From Haliotis asinina (Eukaryota > Mollusca > Gastropoda > Lepetellida > Haliotidae), in contig NC_090288.1 in NCBI RefSeq assembly GCF_037392515.1, forward strand, positions 12,505,969 to 12,569,968: a stretch of DNA of 64,000 bases, given 5' to 3'. The notes under the pieces were generated by a model. That model saw only the letters and a list, made by a program, of their open reading frames with translations. It was not told the origin of the DNA and made no database searches. Shown one piece after another: positions 11,784 to 24,494 of the stretch (its first letter is position 1; each line of letters opens with the position of its first letter). A program made the translations under genes and the position numbers.

Positions 11784-12105
11784 CTGACTCATATATATCG
11801 TTTAAGTTTTTATCATTAATACAGAGCTTTGGTAGTCACGATATGCTTGAAATATTGTGACTTCAAATTTTAACTAACTCTGGGGCAGACAATACGGTGA
11901 TTGACTTCATATACTTCAATACGACAAGCCTGCGTTGCTGAAGACCAACAATTCTAACCCGGATCTTCAGAGATGACGAGCATGCGAGTTATCCGTTCTT
12001 TCAAGTCAAACACCATCAGCAGCAACATTGCCAGTTGAGTCTACATCAAGTACAGTCTCATCTTACAAGCAGATGATGTGTGATTCATGAACAGCGAACA
12101 AGTGT

Positions 12106-12190
12106 GCGCGTCATCCGCCCCTTCAAGCCCACCCACTCTGAGCACCTCCAGCTGAATGTCCCCAATACCAATATCTGTAACACTCATGTC
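12106..12190 (+). repeat. Short conserved dispersed segment, copy 1
   Basis: Resembles 14938-15016 closely: 'gcgtcatccg.cccttcaag' then 'cccac.ca' then 'gagcac', 'tgtcc' and 'tctg.aacact'. Of unknown origin; lies just upstream of the Tc1 element at 12250. Confidence 0.45.
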
Positions 12191-12249
12191 TGGGGTGTAG
12201 GAGCGGCCAAAGCTACATTCATTCATGCCTTGTGTGATTGGTGCATATA

Positions 12250-13546
12250 TAGTCTGGTTCATAATTATTGAGAATTTTTCTTCTTACTTTGAGCTATCCT
12301 AACACCTCAACTGATTCACTGATACTTAAAACTAAGTAATGGTAAAAGGGAGGTAACTCATCTTGGCCTACTGAGTATAGTACAATTAGAGTTACCTCCC
12401 CTGAATTTGTAGCAGACGTCATTTTCCTCAGCACTGTCAACAATGTCTGCTGAAGATAAAAGAAGGTTGATTTTTGAGTTGTGTAATCAAGGAATTGATG
12501 ATGTAAATACATTGGCAGAGAGAACAGGAACTCCTCTTTCTACTGTGTATAGGATTAGGAAGAATTTTAAAGAGGGAAAGGATTTTGGGCACCAGAAAGG
12601 AGCAGGGAGACCCAGAAAATTGGACTTCTCAGATCGCGTCCGGCTGGGAATTTTAGCGTCTAAAAAGCAAAGGGCAAGCATCTCCAACATCAGGTATGAA
12701 ATGATAGAAAGGGGATGAACAGTTGTATCAACATCTACAGTTAGAAGAAATTTTATTGATCTTGGATGGGAGAAAAAGACTGGAATTCCTTCTCCTCTCA
12801 TGAAACAAGAACATAAAGACAGGCGTGTTGAGTGGTGTTTGGCACATGAAAACTTTGACTGGGAAAATGTGATTTTTACTGATGAAAGCTCAATATGGGT
12901 ATATCCCAATAATGTGAAAATATGGACAAAGTCTGCGTCAGCACCGTTGTATCGACGACCTAAATACAGCCCAAAGTTTCATCTATGGGGAGGGATATCC
13001 TTATTAGGAACGACCCCGCTGTGTGTGTTTGAGGGAAATCTGACAAGTCAACGCTACACTAACATATTAGATAATTTTCTCCTTCCAAGTGCACATGTGT
13101 TTTATGGAAATGACTGGATTTTGCAGCTAGATAATGATCCTAAACACACCGCAAAACATGCCAAGCAGTGGTTTCAGGAGAAAAATGTGACTGCATTACC
13201 ATTTCCTGCATATAGTCCTGACTTAAATCCCATTGAGAACATTTGGGGGATGATGAAGGAATGTGTGAATCCAAAGGGGTTGACAAAAATTGAAGACATG
13301 AAGAGAGAAGTGGTCCGATACTGGGACAGCATAACTCACGAGACACTAACCTCTCTGATAGGAAGTATGCCTACCCGTCTTAGACTGTGCCGTGAAGCTC
13401 AAGGAGACTTGATAAAATATTAAATTGTTACCTACACAACATGAAAATGTCAGTTCACTTTCACAATACATTCAATTTTATCTGATTTGTTCTCGTTTAA
13501 TAATATGAAATGCTTTAGCTATTCTCAATAATTTTGAACCATACTG
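12250..13546 (+). mobile_element. Tc1-family DNA transposon, near complete (copy 1)
   Basis: Bounded by about 25-bp inverted repeats (TAGTCTGGTTCATAATTATT at the left; CAGTATGGTTCAAAATTATT as the complement at the right) and by TA dinucleotides at 12248-12249 and 13547-13548, the Tc1/mariner target duplication. Length 1297 bp. A subterminal inverted repeat (GGGAGGTAACTC ... GAGTTACCTCCC) lies near 12350-12403. It carries one transposase gene. A sister copy is at 42748-44027 in the opposite orientation. Confidence 0.9.
12443..13423 (+). pseudogene. Tc1 transposase (DD34E) with one in-frame stop
   Basis: A 326-codon frame from ATG 12443 to TAA 13421-13423, interrupted by TGA at 12716-12718. 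The N-terminal half has a paired-type helix-turn-helix (LAERTGTPLSTVYRIRKNF) and a GRPRKL AT-hook-like motif. The catalytic domain has IFTDESS (first Asp), QLDNDPKHTAKH (second Asp) and SPDLNPIENIWG (Glu). There are 34 residues between the second Asp and the Glu, so it is DD34E, the Tc1 class. The sister copy has a serine codon (TCA) where this one has TGA, so the stop is a point mutation. Otherwise the gene looks intact. Confidence 0.88.
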
Positions 13547-13548
13547 TA

Positions 13549-15530
13549 CGTGGTTACGTCTAAGAGGTCTTTCTCTAGGGAGAGAAGTAAAGCAACCGAT
13601 CAGCATCAATAGAGGCTGGGACTTCATTGCGTGGCAATTTCGAAGTTGGGAAGTAGAATATTGGACAAACTTTCAGGACAACAGCTTCATTTCATTCCTG
13701 CTTGACAAGCGTACAAGACTCTGTATCGAAACGTCGCGCTCACGCTTAAATGAAGTCAATAGACTTTGTTCTGTATTGAAACTCGCCACTGCCACCTCAA
13801 ATGATGAATGGAATCTTGTCCTGCAGATACGATTCGTATTTTGAAGAAGACTGTAATAGTCAGGTCGTCATCGTTCGACGACAGAGTAATTGTACCACGG
13901 TTCCGAGATCGTATTCATGTTAATATGTTCCTTAGCCAAGATTATTACCACAAATACTTATTGTATGTATATTGTAGTTGCAAGTTCAATTAATATATGT
14001 ATATAACTTTGCAAGAACTAACAGTAATGACTAATGAGTAGTTCGATCGCAAGGCGATTACGTCATCAAAACGTGTTGTTGATTCGGAGATTGTTTTAGA
14101 CATTAAATCTACAGAATTGCAAATTAATATTAAGAACTACTTACGTAGACATGTTCCCGGAAGTGATATTAACTACATTGCATTGTTCTCGCTCTAACGT
14201 TCGTCGTCTTCTGCTTTGTGTGTCACCGGAAATAGAATGACGTCACATTGCATACTCTCGTTCTAAAACAGTTGGAGACATAACAGACGCAGCGTAAGTC
14301 GAAGGTTTTTTTTAGCAGGGATATTATTTCGGAAAGTTTACTGTTACATAGGTATTTTTAAAGAGCCTTGCAGATGAATTAAAATAACCACAGTGCTGCA
14401 ATCTGGGCATTGCCTTTGCGCACCTTGGTTATCCTTGGGGGATAAAAAAATATATAGAAATTGCAGAAATAATATTTTTCTCTGGAATATAGTAACGGAC
14501 ATGCCGTTAGACTAGAAAAACTTGAGTTCGCCTTGCAGTTGCCTATCTTTAAACTGAATTGTAATTTATCTAAAAATAACAAACAACAGAGTAAAATTGT
14601 CATTGCCTTTATTATTTGTTAGAATTTTCTTTTTATCCGTTTTTTTTCATATAATTTGAGAAACTGACGGTTGAGGTGGAGCAGAACATCCTGACAACCC
14701 CGTTGCTCCACCCCAAACCCGTTACAAAGACCTTGTACTGCTTTGATCTAATTTTTGCAAACAATGGGAGTAAAACTCGTGCATTGTTATACGTTAATAT
14801 TCATCAAATTATCGTATCTCCTCAGCTGCGAAAAGGGGCGCTGTAGACCTAGATAAGGTGTATGTCTTTCCTGTGTGTTATACTGTGTCATTTATGTCGA
14901 TAAGATAAGACCCCAATGAATAATCTCTGTCTGTATGGGCGCGTCATCCGTCCCTTCAAGCCCACTCATCCAGAGCACCGCCACATGATTGTCCTCAGAA
15001 GCAATGTCTGCAACACTGTTTTGCTGCATTCATCCATGGCATTGTAAGAATGCTACATGTACGACCCAAAGGTCCTGCATGAATGCAGTTTTAGTGGTTC
15101 TCTTTGGTAATGGGGCCAATATGGTTATGTTTCTTACAAGCATGCACTCTGAACATTCCCCTGGACCTGCGAGGAATGTCCTTTGGGTGGAACCGGGGTG
15201 GGCTTGGATGTCGAAAGGAAGTGCGGTTTTCTTCCCTCTAGATCTCAAGGCAAACCGTTTTCCTCCGCTTGAAACAGAAGAATGTAAGTGAAACGTATTG
15301 TACAAATGTTTCAAGCTACTCTGTTACGGAAATATACAAACTGATTAGTGAGTATACATTTTGACTGTGTTCGATTCCTTTTATTTACTTCAACAGAACT
15401 CGTAGAGGCGACCGGGGAAACACCATGCAGGATACAGCATTTGAGTAGCCATGTTTCTTTGAAAACAGTGACTGTTGAAATATATAGTTCCAAGAAAATG
15501 TTTCCCTTTGCAGTGCTTTGGCAATTTTGA
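13549..15530. other. Non-coding AT-rich stretch
   Basis: No gene, RNA or complete repeat recognised apart from the short segment at 14938-15016. Frames at 14989-15291 are open but match nothing known to me. Confidence 0.4.
14938..15016 (+). repeat. Short conserved dispersed segment, copy 2
   Basis: Partner of 12106-12190; see that entry. Substitutions are spread along the whole length, so the copies are not recent. Confidence 0.45.
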
Positions 15531-15534
15531 GTGA

Positions 15535-15710
15535 GTTTTAGTCTTAGTAATATTCCCGCTATAAGGCGGCGGTCCGTAAATAACAGTCTGGACCAGACAA
15601 TCCAGTGATCAACAGAATGTGCATCGATCTGCGCAATTGGAAAGCGAACATGTATCAACCAGGTCAGCGATCCTTACCACCCGATCTCGTTAGTCGCCTA
15701 GCAAATCTGA
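15535..15710 (+). repeat. Repeat-B copy
   Basis: Contains 'ggcggcggtccgtaaataac', 'gtctggaccagacaatccag', 'tgatcaacagaatgtgcatc' and 'gttagtcgcct' in the canonical order on the plus strand. Confidence 0.65.
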
Positions 15711-15714
15711 TGAC

Positions 15715-16685
15715 ATTTTGACTGTTACTATTAACGTTATTATTAGGTAAACAAGCAATTGTCTCTGATATAATAAATGATCAAATCAAGCTTAGAAAGT
15801 AATTAGGGTGAAGGTCATAGCTTGAGTTAAACGTCAACAAAAATATGACCAATCATCCTCCCCTGATATCTTGCTATGTAGCTGTTCAAACACACTAACA
15901 CTTTCAAGACTCACAGTGATGTTGACATGACGTGGCGTATGAAATATAAAATGAAAACACGTTCAAAAAGATTCCAGAGAATCCAGTAAATTTTTCTTGA
16001 GCTATCTTGCTTTCAATCAGGCTTAGTGTAAACAAGCTGAAATCTTTTAAGTGTCACCCTGACCTTGAATGTTAAGTGATGGTGGTGATCAAATCGACTG
16101 GGCACAAGATGAAGCCTCGGGTCAAATTAAACAATTAGCATTCGCCCAAAGTGAATAACCTTTTCGTAATTGCAAGATATTCCGCTTTTGTAATTTAACC
16201 TCTCATTTTACCTGTCACACACAACTTTATTAGAAGAATACATGAATCGAGTGATCGCGCCCGCCATGATTTTCTTCATTACCAGAAACACTCATGAACT
16301 ATTTACCGTAGTAGCAATGGCAATAAAATGTACTTAACTGTCACTGTTCATTTCAATTTACACGGTTAAATAAAATAAATTTTCACTTGAAGGGGGAAGG
16401 CTTAATCATTTTTAATACATTTTTACTAGAAAACAGTAAAAAAATTTCAAGTGTTTTCTCGAGTTGAGTGCAGTAATATGGATCTTTTATCCTTGCCATG
16501 CAATGACAATCCATTGGTCCTGTTAGTATCAAGGACGGAAGGAGGAGTTGAAGAATCCATTGTCGTGTCGGCGATGTACTTCTTATGAAGTAATTATCTA
16601 TATCCGTGTGTCGATTTATACGGTGATTTGTTAGCAATATGTGTGTTGTGATCATGTATTAATTTTATTGCATTCCTGCAGTTCA
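15715..16685. other. Non-coding stretch
   Basis: AT-rich; I see no gene, RNA or recognisable mobile element. Confidence 0.4.
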
Positions 16686-16689
16686 GGTT

Positions 16690-16766
16690 CATTCTCTTCC
16701 CACAGAGGTTACTCCTGTCATATCTTAAGAAGATATGGCAGGAGTAACCTCTGTGGTAAGAGAATG
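16690..16766. repeat. Near-perfect 37-bp inverted repeat with 3-nt loop
   Basis: Arms 16690-16726 and 16730-16766 pair with only two mismatches. They are separated by three bases, so transcription in either direction would give a long hairpin. Both sides are flanked by a GTTCAGGTT-type motif. It may be the tip of a MITE, a replication-slippage product or a small-RNA precursor. Confidence 0.85.
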
Positions 16767-17849
16767 GTTCAGGTTTTGCCTCCCTGATCGCTGGCAGCGT
16801 ATTTTGGTCTCGCTTTTCGTTTTAGACGATCATGAAGTGAAGAGAAAATCCCGCTAGCGAGACCTCCAACCCATCTTTCGCAGAATTTCATATCGCAATG
16901 AAGTTTCTGTGAAATACCACATCCCTGGCAAGACACTGACATGGAAACACTATTTCCAGGTAGAAGTCGAGAAGTAATCGGAATGAAAGGTCATCTGAAT
17001 ATTGAGGTGCCATCCATTTTTGCTGAGAAAATACATCTTGTAAAACGCATAAAATGTAAACAAACGTTCCCAGTAATACAGGAAGAATCACACCACAAAT
17101 CACAATCACTCTATTAACTGGCAACAACTTCAAATCTTGGCGTCCAACGTCAATAATTGGTGGAAAAGAAAACTTCTTGAGTCAATCATCAGTAGATGAT
17201 TAGTACCGGTGATCAACAGAGACCAAGGCGTTTACCCCCCTTGTGCTTGGTGTATCAAACATCGTACATGTAGTAAAAAGACCGACAATAATTTCTATGT
17301 ACTGTTAATAGTGTTACTTTACATGCTAAACATTTATCAAAGACATATCTGTACATGTCCAAACCAACAATTTAGTATGATAAGGACTTGTCTTTTCTAA
17401 TTTAATCAAACAGCACTGCTACATATTAGTCATGTTAGCTCTATCCATTCACTACCAATTCTATTATGTTGTCATAGTATTCCTGTTAGCTACTGGTATC
17501 ATGTTGTCATAGCATCGTGAGGTCATGGGCAGATTTAACAGTTACGCCTTACTGTTCAGTTCAGCTTAACATGATGATGGGGCTTTAAACCCCGAAACGT
17601 CCTAAAAATATACCTCAAGAAGTTGTAATCCGTAACATTTGTCCTGTATTAATACGCCTACTTCTAAATGTTTTTGAAGAATAGAAACGTCCCCAGTGTT
17701 AAAAGTGACGTATTAGCAAGGCACAGGCATCGGCGTACAGCGACGTTAATGATTTTGATAACCGGATATCAGGTTCCCATAATTTAGACAGCCACAGCTG
17801 AGCGGAATCGGTGGTCAGGCACGCTGACATGTTCAACAGGTCAAAAAGA

Positions 17850-17910
17850 TGCAATTTGCGTATAGATCCATCGCCATGCCCATCACTTGGTTGTCTGGTC
17901 CATACAAAAT
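17850..17910 (-). repeat. Degenerate repeat-B fragment
   Basis: Contains 'gcgtatagatccatcgccat' and 'ggttgtctggtccatac', the reverse-strand core of repeat B. Confidence 0.4.
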
Positions 17911-17934
17911 CGGACAATCTCGCATTGACTTAAT

Positions 17935-18880
17935 TTTCAACAATTAATGTAAACTATCCAACAATAGGCACATACGACACATTGGTTTGAGGAGGTGTAT
18001 GGAAATGGTTAAACATCGAGAGCAAGGAATCAGTTCCAGCCTTAAAATTCACAACTTTTGTGGTACAATTGGGCGTGTTCTTTTCATCAGGACTTCAAAC
18101 AGCGCCATACCACTCTTGCTTATAACTTGTTTAAGAGAGGACACAGCAATTAAGGCCTCTGTAAATCTTTCAAGACGTTTTATGATCACATATTAAAAAC
18201 AAAATCCATATTTGATGCATTTGTGACAAAAATGTCTTATGCAGTTCCCTATTTTGACTTATACCTTGTACGTTTCCGTATTATTTCAGGTGAGCAACTG
18301 ACTAGACTTAACATCTGTTCATGACGGATGCCACCGGGGAACTGGAAACGCCTTTAATCGAGCACCAGATTTTCAAAATGTTATTGTGAATCATCGACAA
18401 ACGTTCTGTTATCGTATCGCGTGGTGACAAACACTGGATCATGTCTGGTTCAGATCCGACTTATCACGGATTTAAATACGACACATGTCATGGTTACATT
18501 TGTGAGTTTTCTTTCAAATTTCATTGTAAAACTTGTATGTGGAAACGAAATGTTTTCTCGTTACTTTTTAACTTATTTTACTGATATTTTTATAGTCGCA
18601 ACTATGACGAATATATTATGATGCCAATATCCTGAAAACATTTCTAGAAGTTTCCTTAATGTATTTTAAGTGTATTTTAAGAAATTGTTTCTGGAGGAAA
18701 AACTCATTCATTCATTCACAAGTTGAGGGCACTCGTGTGAAGACGACAGTAGGTGGTACCGTCTATCTTATCTTTCAGGACAAGTTTTGTTTTGGAAGAT
18801 AAACTACAGTGTGGCTTCTCTTCATTGATCACAAGTATTGATTAAATTAAATTAATTTCATTTGTGAAAACGTACACTGC
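17935..18880. other. Non-coding stretch
   Basis: AT-rich, no supported gene or element. Confidence 0.4.
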
Positions 18881-18884
18881 ACAC

Positions 18885-19000
18885 CGAAGGTCGATGGTTC
18901 TGCTGTTGGTCACTGGATTGTCTGGTCTATACTCGATTATTTATAGACTGCCGCCACATACTAGTTGATGCAATATTGGTGAGTGCGGCGCAAATCAAGC
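18885..19000 (-). repeat. Repeat-B copy
   Basis: Contains 'gttggtcactggattgtctg' , 'actcgattatttatagac', 'tgccgccac' and 'gagtgcggcgc' in reverse-strand order. Confidence 0.6.
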
Positions 19001-19384
19001 AGCCTACTACATATGTTCAGACCCCGAGCAAGGTGATGTTACGAAAAGATCTAGATCTAATTATTATTCCTGTTGATGTGATGATACAGAATTTTGTCTG
19101 TATTCATCAGAATTAAATGAGGGTCCCACGGAAGGATCACAATGTTTATTTCGACCTGCTCATGCTATATCTTGACTCGGCGGAGAGGTAACTGCACAGA
19201 TACTCGTCATTTCCGTACCCTAGAAGTAAACAGATGTGAGAGCACAAGAACACTCAGAATGTATGATATAGTTGGTTGGTGGGGGTCCAAGGCCATTTGA
19301 CTTAAGATGTACACATTATCAAGATGCAGTCTTTGCTAATGATCTACAAATTTAACTAGGCATCTTCCCTACTTACATCACATT

Positions 19385-19790
19385 TGGACAGCTGTCGAGT
19401 TTGGCCTCTTTGATAGTCAATCCGGATCACGTGGTGTCAGGAATGTTTTGTTTACATTACGGAACTCTTGCTGCATGCTGATATCCCCTCCGAAGTTGAT
19501 CGACTGCTACAAGACTACGACCTGCGCAAAACGACAAGCTGTGTGATACCTGGCGGCTTCGGCACTTGTATTTTCAATTTGGATGCTTCTTTAATGAAGT
19601 CATTATTTGAACAGGACTTTTGTGCTCTTGCATACTGCCATCTCCTATTTGTCAGAAGTTTTGTCAAATATTTTCACTAAAACTCGTATCCAACCTCTAG
19701 TATATTTTGTTTACATTTGTGTAGCAGGTGGGAGCATCCATTTTATTTATGAAGGTTTTCTGCTACCATTTACCAACCCGTTTCTCCAGT
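19385..19790 (+). repeat. Dispersed repeat, partner of 8570-9130
   Basis: See 8570-9130 for the shared blocks. The copies differ by many substitutions and indels, so both are old. Confidence 0.5.
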
Positions 19791-20472
19791 CGAAAACAGA
19801 ACGAGGTCTTGTCAGCTGTCATGCTTAAATTTTCAATATCAACGGTAAAAGTTATTGTACAAACTCCATTTGCCAAAAAGTACAGAAAGTTTGTTAAGAT
19901 AGGGATGATATGAACCACAGACAAGATACTAATGTGAATCAGTTTTCGTATAGATTATATCTGTAGCTATGTACCCCTCAGGTATTTTCATTTTAAGGGT
20001 AACAGCAGGGAAGTTTTCAAATTAAATTTCATTGAAGCATCAAGGGAGTTAAGAATTTCGTGAATACTTTGACGAAGATCATTGTTATTTTTGAGGATGA
20101 TAGAACATTTATTGAACACCCCACCCCTCTCTCTCCAGAATGAATTTTCAACATTGCCTTTCGTAATCAGCTCTCCAACTTAAAAGCAGATTAACTTTTG
20201 GAAAATATCCAAGCACTAATGTTGCATTAGTCTGCAATACATACGCTTCGGCTTAAAAAATTCATTATCTGAAAATTGCTTCAACAGATTTTCAACATTA
20301 ATGAATTTGCAACTTTAGAACACAACAGAAATTGCATAAGTCGGCGCTGCCCTTCACTACATTCGGGAAACAAATGCGACACTCGCTTGTTTCCAAGTAA
20401 AACACAACATGTACATTCATGTTATTCAAGATGTTGTTCAAGACATTTAGGTTCTCATTTGTAAATGGGAAT

Positions 20473-20474
<2 letters not shown>

Positions 20475-20524
<50 letters not shown>
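20475..20524. repeat. (TA)n microsatellite
   Basis: About 24 uninterrupted TA units. Confidence 0.97.
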
Positions 20525-20528
<4 letters not shown>

Positions 20529-20711
20529 ATCGGCTGTATTGCAGCCATATCGTGACGAGAACATTCTTGAAAAAAGTACTTTATGAATATGGTAAATAAC
20601 CTATCGACGAAGAACAGTAAAACAACTACAGTATCACAATAAGAAATAAAGCTAGCGAGAAAAGTTGAAACTAATATCAAGATTCAGTCAATACAATATA
20701 AAAACAGGCTA

Positions 20712-20830
20712 TAGATCACCAGCATCTGAAGGCAGATCACCATACTAGAGACCATGGGATTTTACGGTACTTCTGCTACCAGCATGGTCCCTAGCTGGAT
20801 TTACACCATCCCCCCAGCTGCTGGTGATTG
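20712..20830. repeat. Short inverted-repeat element candidate
   Basis: ATCACCAGCA near 20714 and its complement TGCTGGTGAT near 20819 flank about 100 bp that itself contains an internal ACCAGCATGGT motif. May be a tiny MITE; weak. Confidence 0.3.
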
Positions 20831-20834
20831 TATG

Positions 20835-23683
20835 CAAGAATAGCCACAAATTAAAATGGCAGAAATACTACGGCTACAAAAAATGGAAGATTAAATATGA
20901 CTTCAAATGTTTTTGGTCTTACGTACCCTCTCAGGAAGACAATAATTTTACGGTACTTCAACCCCCCTCGAGGATACAGCCACCAACAATCTTAGTTTCT
21001 AATTCAACTTCCAATCCTAAAATACATAATATTTATTTACAAGTCAGACAACAAATCTAATTCTTTTAGATTTTTTTTTGTTTAAATGCAATAATTAAAT
21101 GAGAACTTACGTTACCATAAAGGTCCCTCATAGTTCTTGATTTGAAATAATTGTCCCTTGTGATGGAAGAGAGTGATGAGAATACCGAGCGTACAGTTGT
21201 AGATATGTGACAAGTAGTGTCCGAAATAATGACATAACACGGATCTTCTCCTACATGTTTCAATCGTGTATCTTCAGGGAGAAGTGATTTCAGTTAAACA
21301 TATTTCAGTTATATATATTTTTAGCAATGTACACATTGCATTTTCTCTAATGGGTGATCTTTTTGTATCTTTTGGGCGATATCTCTCCTTTTGAAATGAT
21401 ATAAGCGACGGCCCAACTTTTCGCTTCCGGTCTGGTTCAGGACTCAAAGTGCGCTGCGACAACTTGCTACATGTAAAGACAGAACCCAGCAAACGCGTTG
21501 TCGTGGTCACCTTCATTGAAAAAAACCGATCGTTTACGACGAAAACCCATAACTGATACGTTTCGCTTTGATTTTTTGTTTAGAAAGGCATCGTTGGTGC
21601 ATTAAGAAGTGACACGATATGGATAAAGAGGGAAACCGCAATGAAAAATAGGTACATTGTCACGGCATTTCCTACGACGGATGTCGTTGCATCAATGACT
21701 ATTCTCCTTATATGTTATCAACCCCTATGTTATTTCCATCGGTAATCCATTCACAATTGTCGCATTAAAATTCTACAAATAGTTCCCATACTACCACCGA
21801 TCTGAATGTAAACAATCGGAGATACACCTCCTACCAACGACTATCCCATGGATTATCGCCAATTTGTGATTATTACATATCCCTGACAATTTAAGAAATT
21901 TCGTATAGAATGCAACTGTTAGTTAGAAATATATTAATTACGTTTTATGCAGCTGTTCCTCACTCATCTGAATCCATTTGGGTTTTAAATTCTGACACTA
22001 CTGTATATTTTTATGCATACTTATAAAAGTGCTATAGGCCTATTATCCAAGCAGATATTCAGTAGCATCAGAAACACCAGTCGTTATAATTGGCAATAAA
22101 ATATTTACCCATTCTAAAATAAATCCATCAGTCTGTGTGGTGAGTCTTTTTATATATGTGAATTTATTGATTCTTTTCTTACAAAAATTAACAAAACTCG
22201 AAGTTCTTAATATAAACATTACAAAGATTTGTCTCCACAAACAACATATAATTCTGACCTCCCAAGAGGAGCATTACACATGTGTTTGTTTTGATAAAAA
22301 TACATTGAAAAATATTTCGCATGACAGACCATATATTATCTCACTTGTTTGTTTTCTGATTTTCATTCAACAGTTATTAAAATATTTAGGTTACGTAGGC
22401 TTGTTAGGAATCAACAAAGAAAATGTGTTTAAAATTAAATATGTTTTAGATGACCTAACTCGAATTTAACCCCATTTTATTCTATGAAGATATGTTTATG
22501 CATTTCTATATATATTATGTTTTACAAATTTAACATTCAATATATAAAATGGGTGAATAAAGTCGTGCATCTGTAATTTAATCATCATACAAACACTCAG
22601 ATAGAAATACAACATTGTACAGTGCAGATACAATTTTTTTTACATTTTTGTGTCAGGATTTGAAAAATCAATTTATTGTAACAAAACATGAAGAGCTAGC
22701 TGTAATAAATATAACATCAGCTTTTTCATGACTAGTATAATAATCTGATTATTGTGAAGGCAAGTTGTATGTAGACACAACAGTAAAATGTAAACCTTTG
22801 TTGCTTCAACACTCAACAGTGCCATTTATTATGCTAGAGATTGAAATTTATAATCAGTATGATTATATGTATTTAGTTTTTCAATGAAAGACAGAATTTG
22901 GTAAGTGCCCTTGAATATGCACATATCCTAGTAGTACTTGTTCTTCTGTCTGAAATATTATATTTAATAAATGAATAGTTTAATATTATTGCCTTTTATT
23001 AAAAATTAAGAAAAAACCAAAACATTTTAGTTTATACCCAAAATTCAGGATAATTAAAACGCAGTAGAAAGTTTTATGCTTTATTTATCCATACTGTGAT
23101 TTTATACCCATGTATATCGTATTTTAAAATTGCATGGCTACATGTAGGTGATTGACATAATTCGTCCGTTGCTGTTATCTTACAATTACGTGACCGTTTC
23201 TCACTTCTCTCCCCTCCTTCAAAATATTTGTGTTGTCAAAAATCTCAATCGCATCTTGTATGACCCGATGAAATTTACGTAACATGACTTTCAGTGTTTC
23301 TCATTTCGCGCATCCCATCAGTTCCTCGCCGAAGTGAGTCAGTTACATGAATGCTGAGTACATATACAATGAAAATACACCACAGTTTCAAAATGTGTGA
23401 TATGGACATCTAGTGCCAAACCTAAATTACCGATTGCAAAACGTCAACAAACCGACAAGACATGACTATCAGCTCATTCCACCGCCTCGCTTCGAACTGC
23501 TATTTCTCGATACATTCTAGCAATATAAGCAGTCATGACTATCCCATGTGTTACACAGAAAATCGGAATAAATATTTCAGGACAAAACACTAGCTAGATC
23601 ATCGTGAAAGGGGAAAGATATACGGTTCATGCGCCAGCGTGAACGTTCCCGGTGAAGGCTATTTTGGTTAACTGTCTCTGTCA
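20835..23683. other. AT-rich intergenic DNA
   Basis: Nearly 3 kb with only short unconvincing frames. No RNA gene, repeat array or mobile element recognised. It forms the left flank of the LTR retrotransposon insertion. Confidence 0.45.
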
Positions 23684-23687
23684 CTGT

Positions 23688-23916
23688 TGTAGTGATTTCC
23701 TACTTCACTATCGGTTTATGCACCTAGTAGAGTCGGTCGCAGACGCCACCGGGCGAATATGCCTACTAAACTGAGGGAAATGATTCAACCTGCCAGATAG
23801 TCAACATACTCACGGTAATGGCTTCCACGAACTCTGGCTGGTGATCGGCAATCTCCGGCTCCTTCCGCCTTGGGTCATGACCTTGGGGCTTCCGGCGTAC
23901 GGCTCCGATCACCACA
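23688..23916 (-). repeat. 3' LTR of the retrotransposon
   Basis: 229 bp; on the minus strand it runs from TGTGGTGATCGGAGCC to GGAAATCACTACA. I find no difference from the other LTR, which implies a recent insertion. On the minus strand it contains a good splice-donor-like GTGAGT. Confidence 0.95.
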
Positions 23917-23932
23917 CCCCTCTCCGTTTTCT
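23917..23932 (-). other. Polypurine tract
   Basis: On the minus strand the run AAAACGGAGAGGGG ends directly at the TG of the 3' LTR. This is the expected position and composition of the plus-strand DNA primer. Confidence 0.75.
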
Positions 23933-24494
23933 AGGCTCCTTCCCGCGGATTTCATAGCCATTAAGCCCCTCTTGCCAAGGTAATCACTGAGGGGCTACCT
24001 TAAAAACAACCAGCCCTGGGGGAACAGTCCTGGTCCCCCCCTCAAAGGCCAGTCCTTTCACCGCCCACAGCGCGTGAGCAAGGCCTTATGCCTCCGGGTC
24101 CACACGCTCCTCGGGTAGACCTAGCCATTCCCCAACCTTTCCATGGGCTGGTTTTGAGTGTCCTCCAAGGAATCCTTAGTGGAAGGGAAAAGTGACAGTT
24201 CTCACAGTTTATCACAGACTCTTTCACCCCCTCCAACTGTCTCACTGTCAGGGACAACTGATAGCACACCCAATCTATTGTTTGTCCTTCCTCAATTGGT
24301 TCCTGTCCTTGTTACAGGACAACCAGCCACGCACCCTCTCTCCTGAGGGTAGGCTGAGTGAATCTGCACACTTGTTTTTCTCCCCACACCTCTTCTTCCA
24401 GGTGTTTTGTGGGTTACACCCCCTCCCCCCTGGGGGTGCAACTGCCAGACTTCCTCACACCCCACTTCCGCGCGGGGTGACTTCCCCAGGGTCC
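23933..24494 (-). other. Untranslated region between ORF3 and the polypurine tract
   Basis: About 560 bp with no reading frame of note on the sense strand, the normal 3' non-coding region of the element. Confidence 0.6.
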
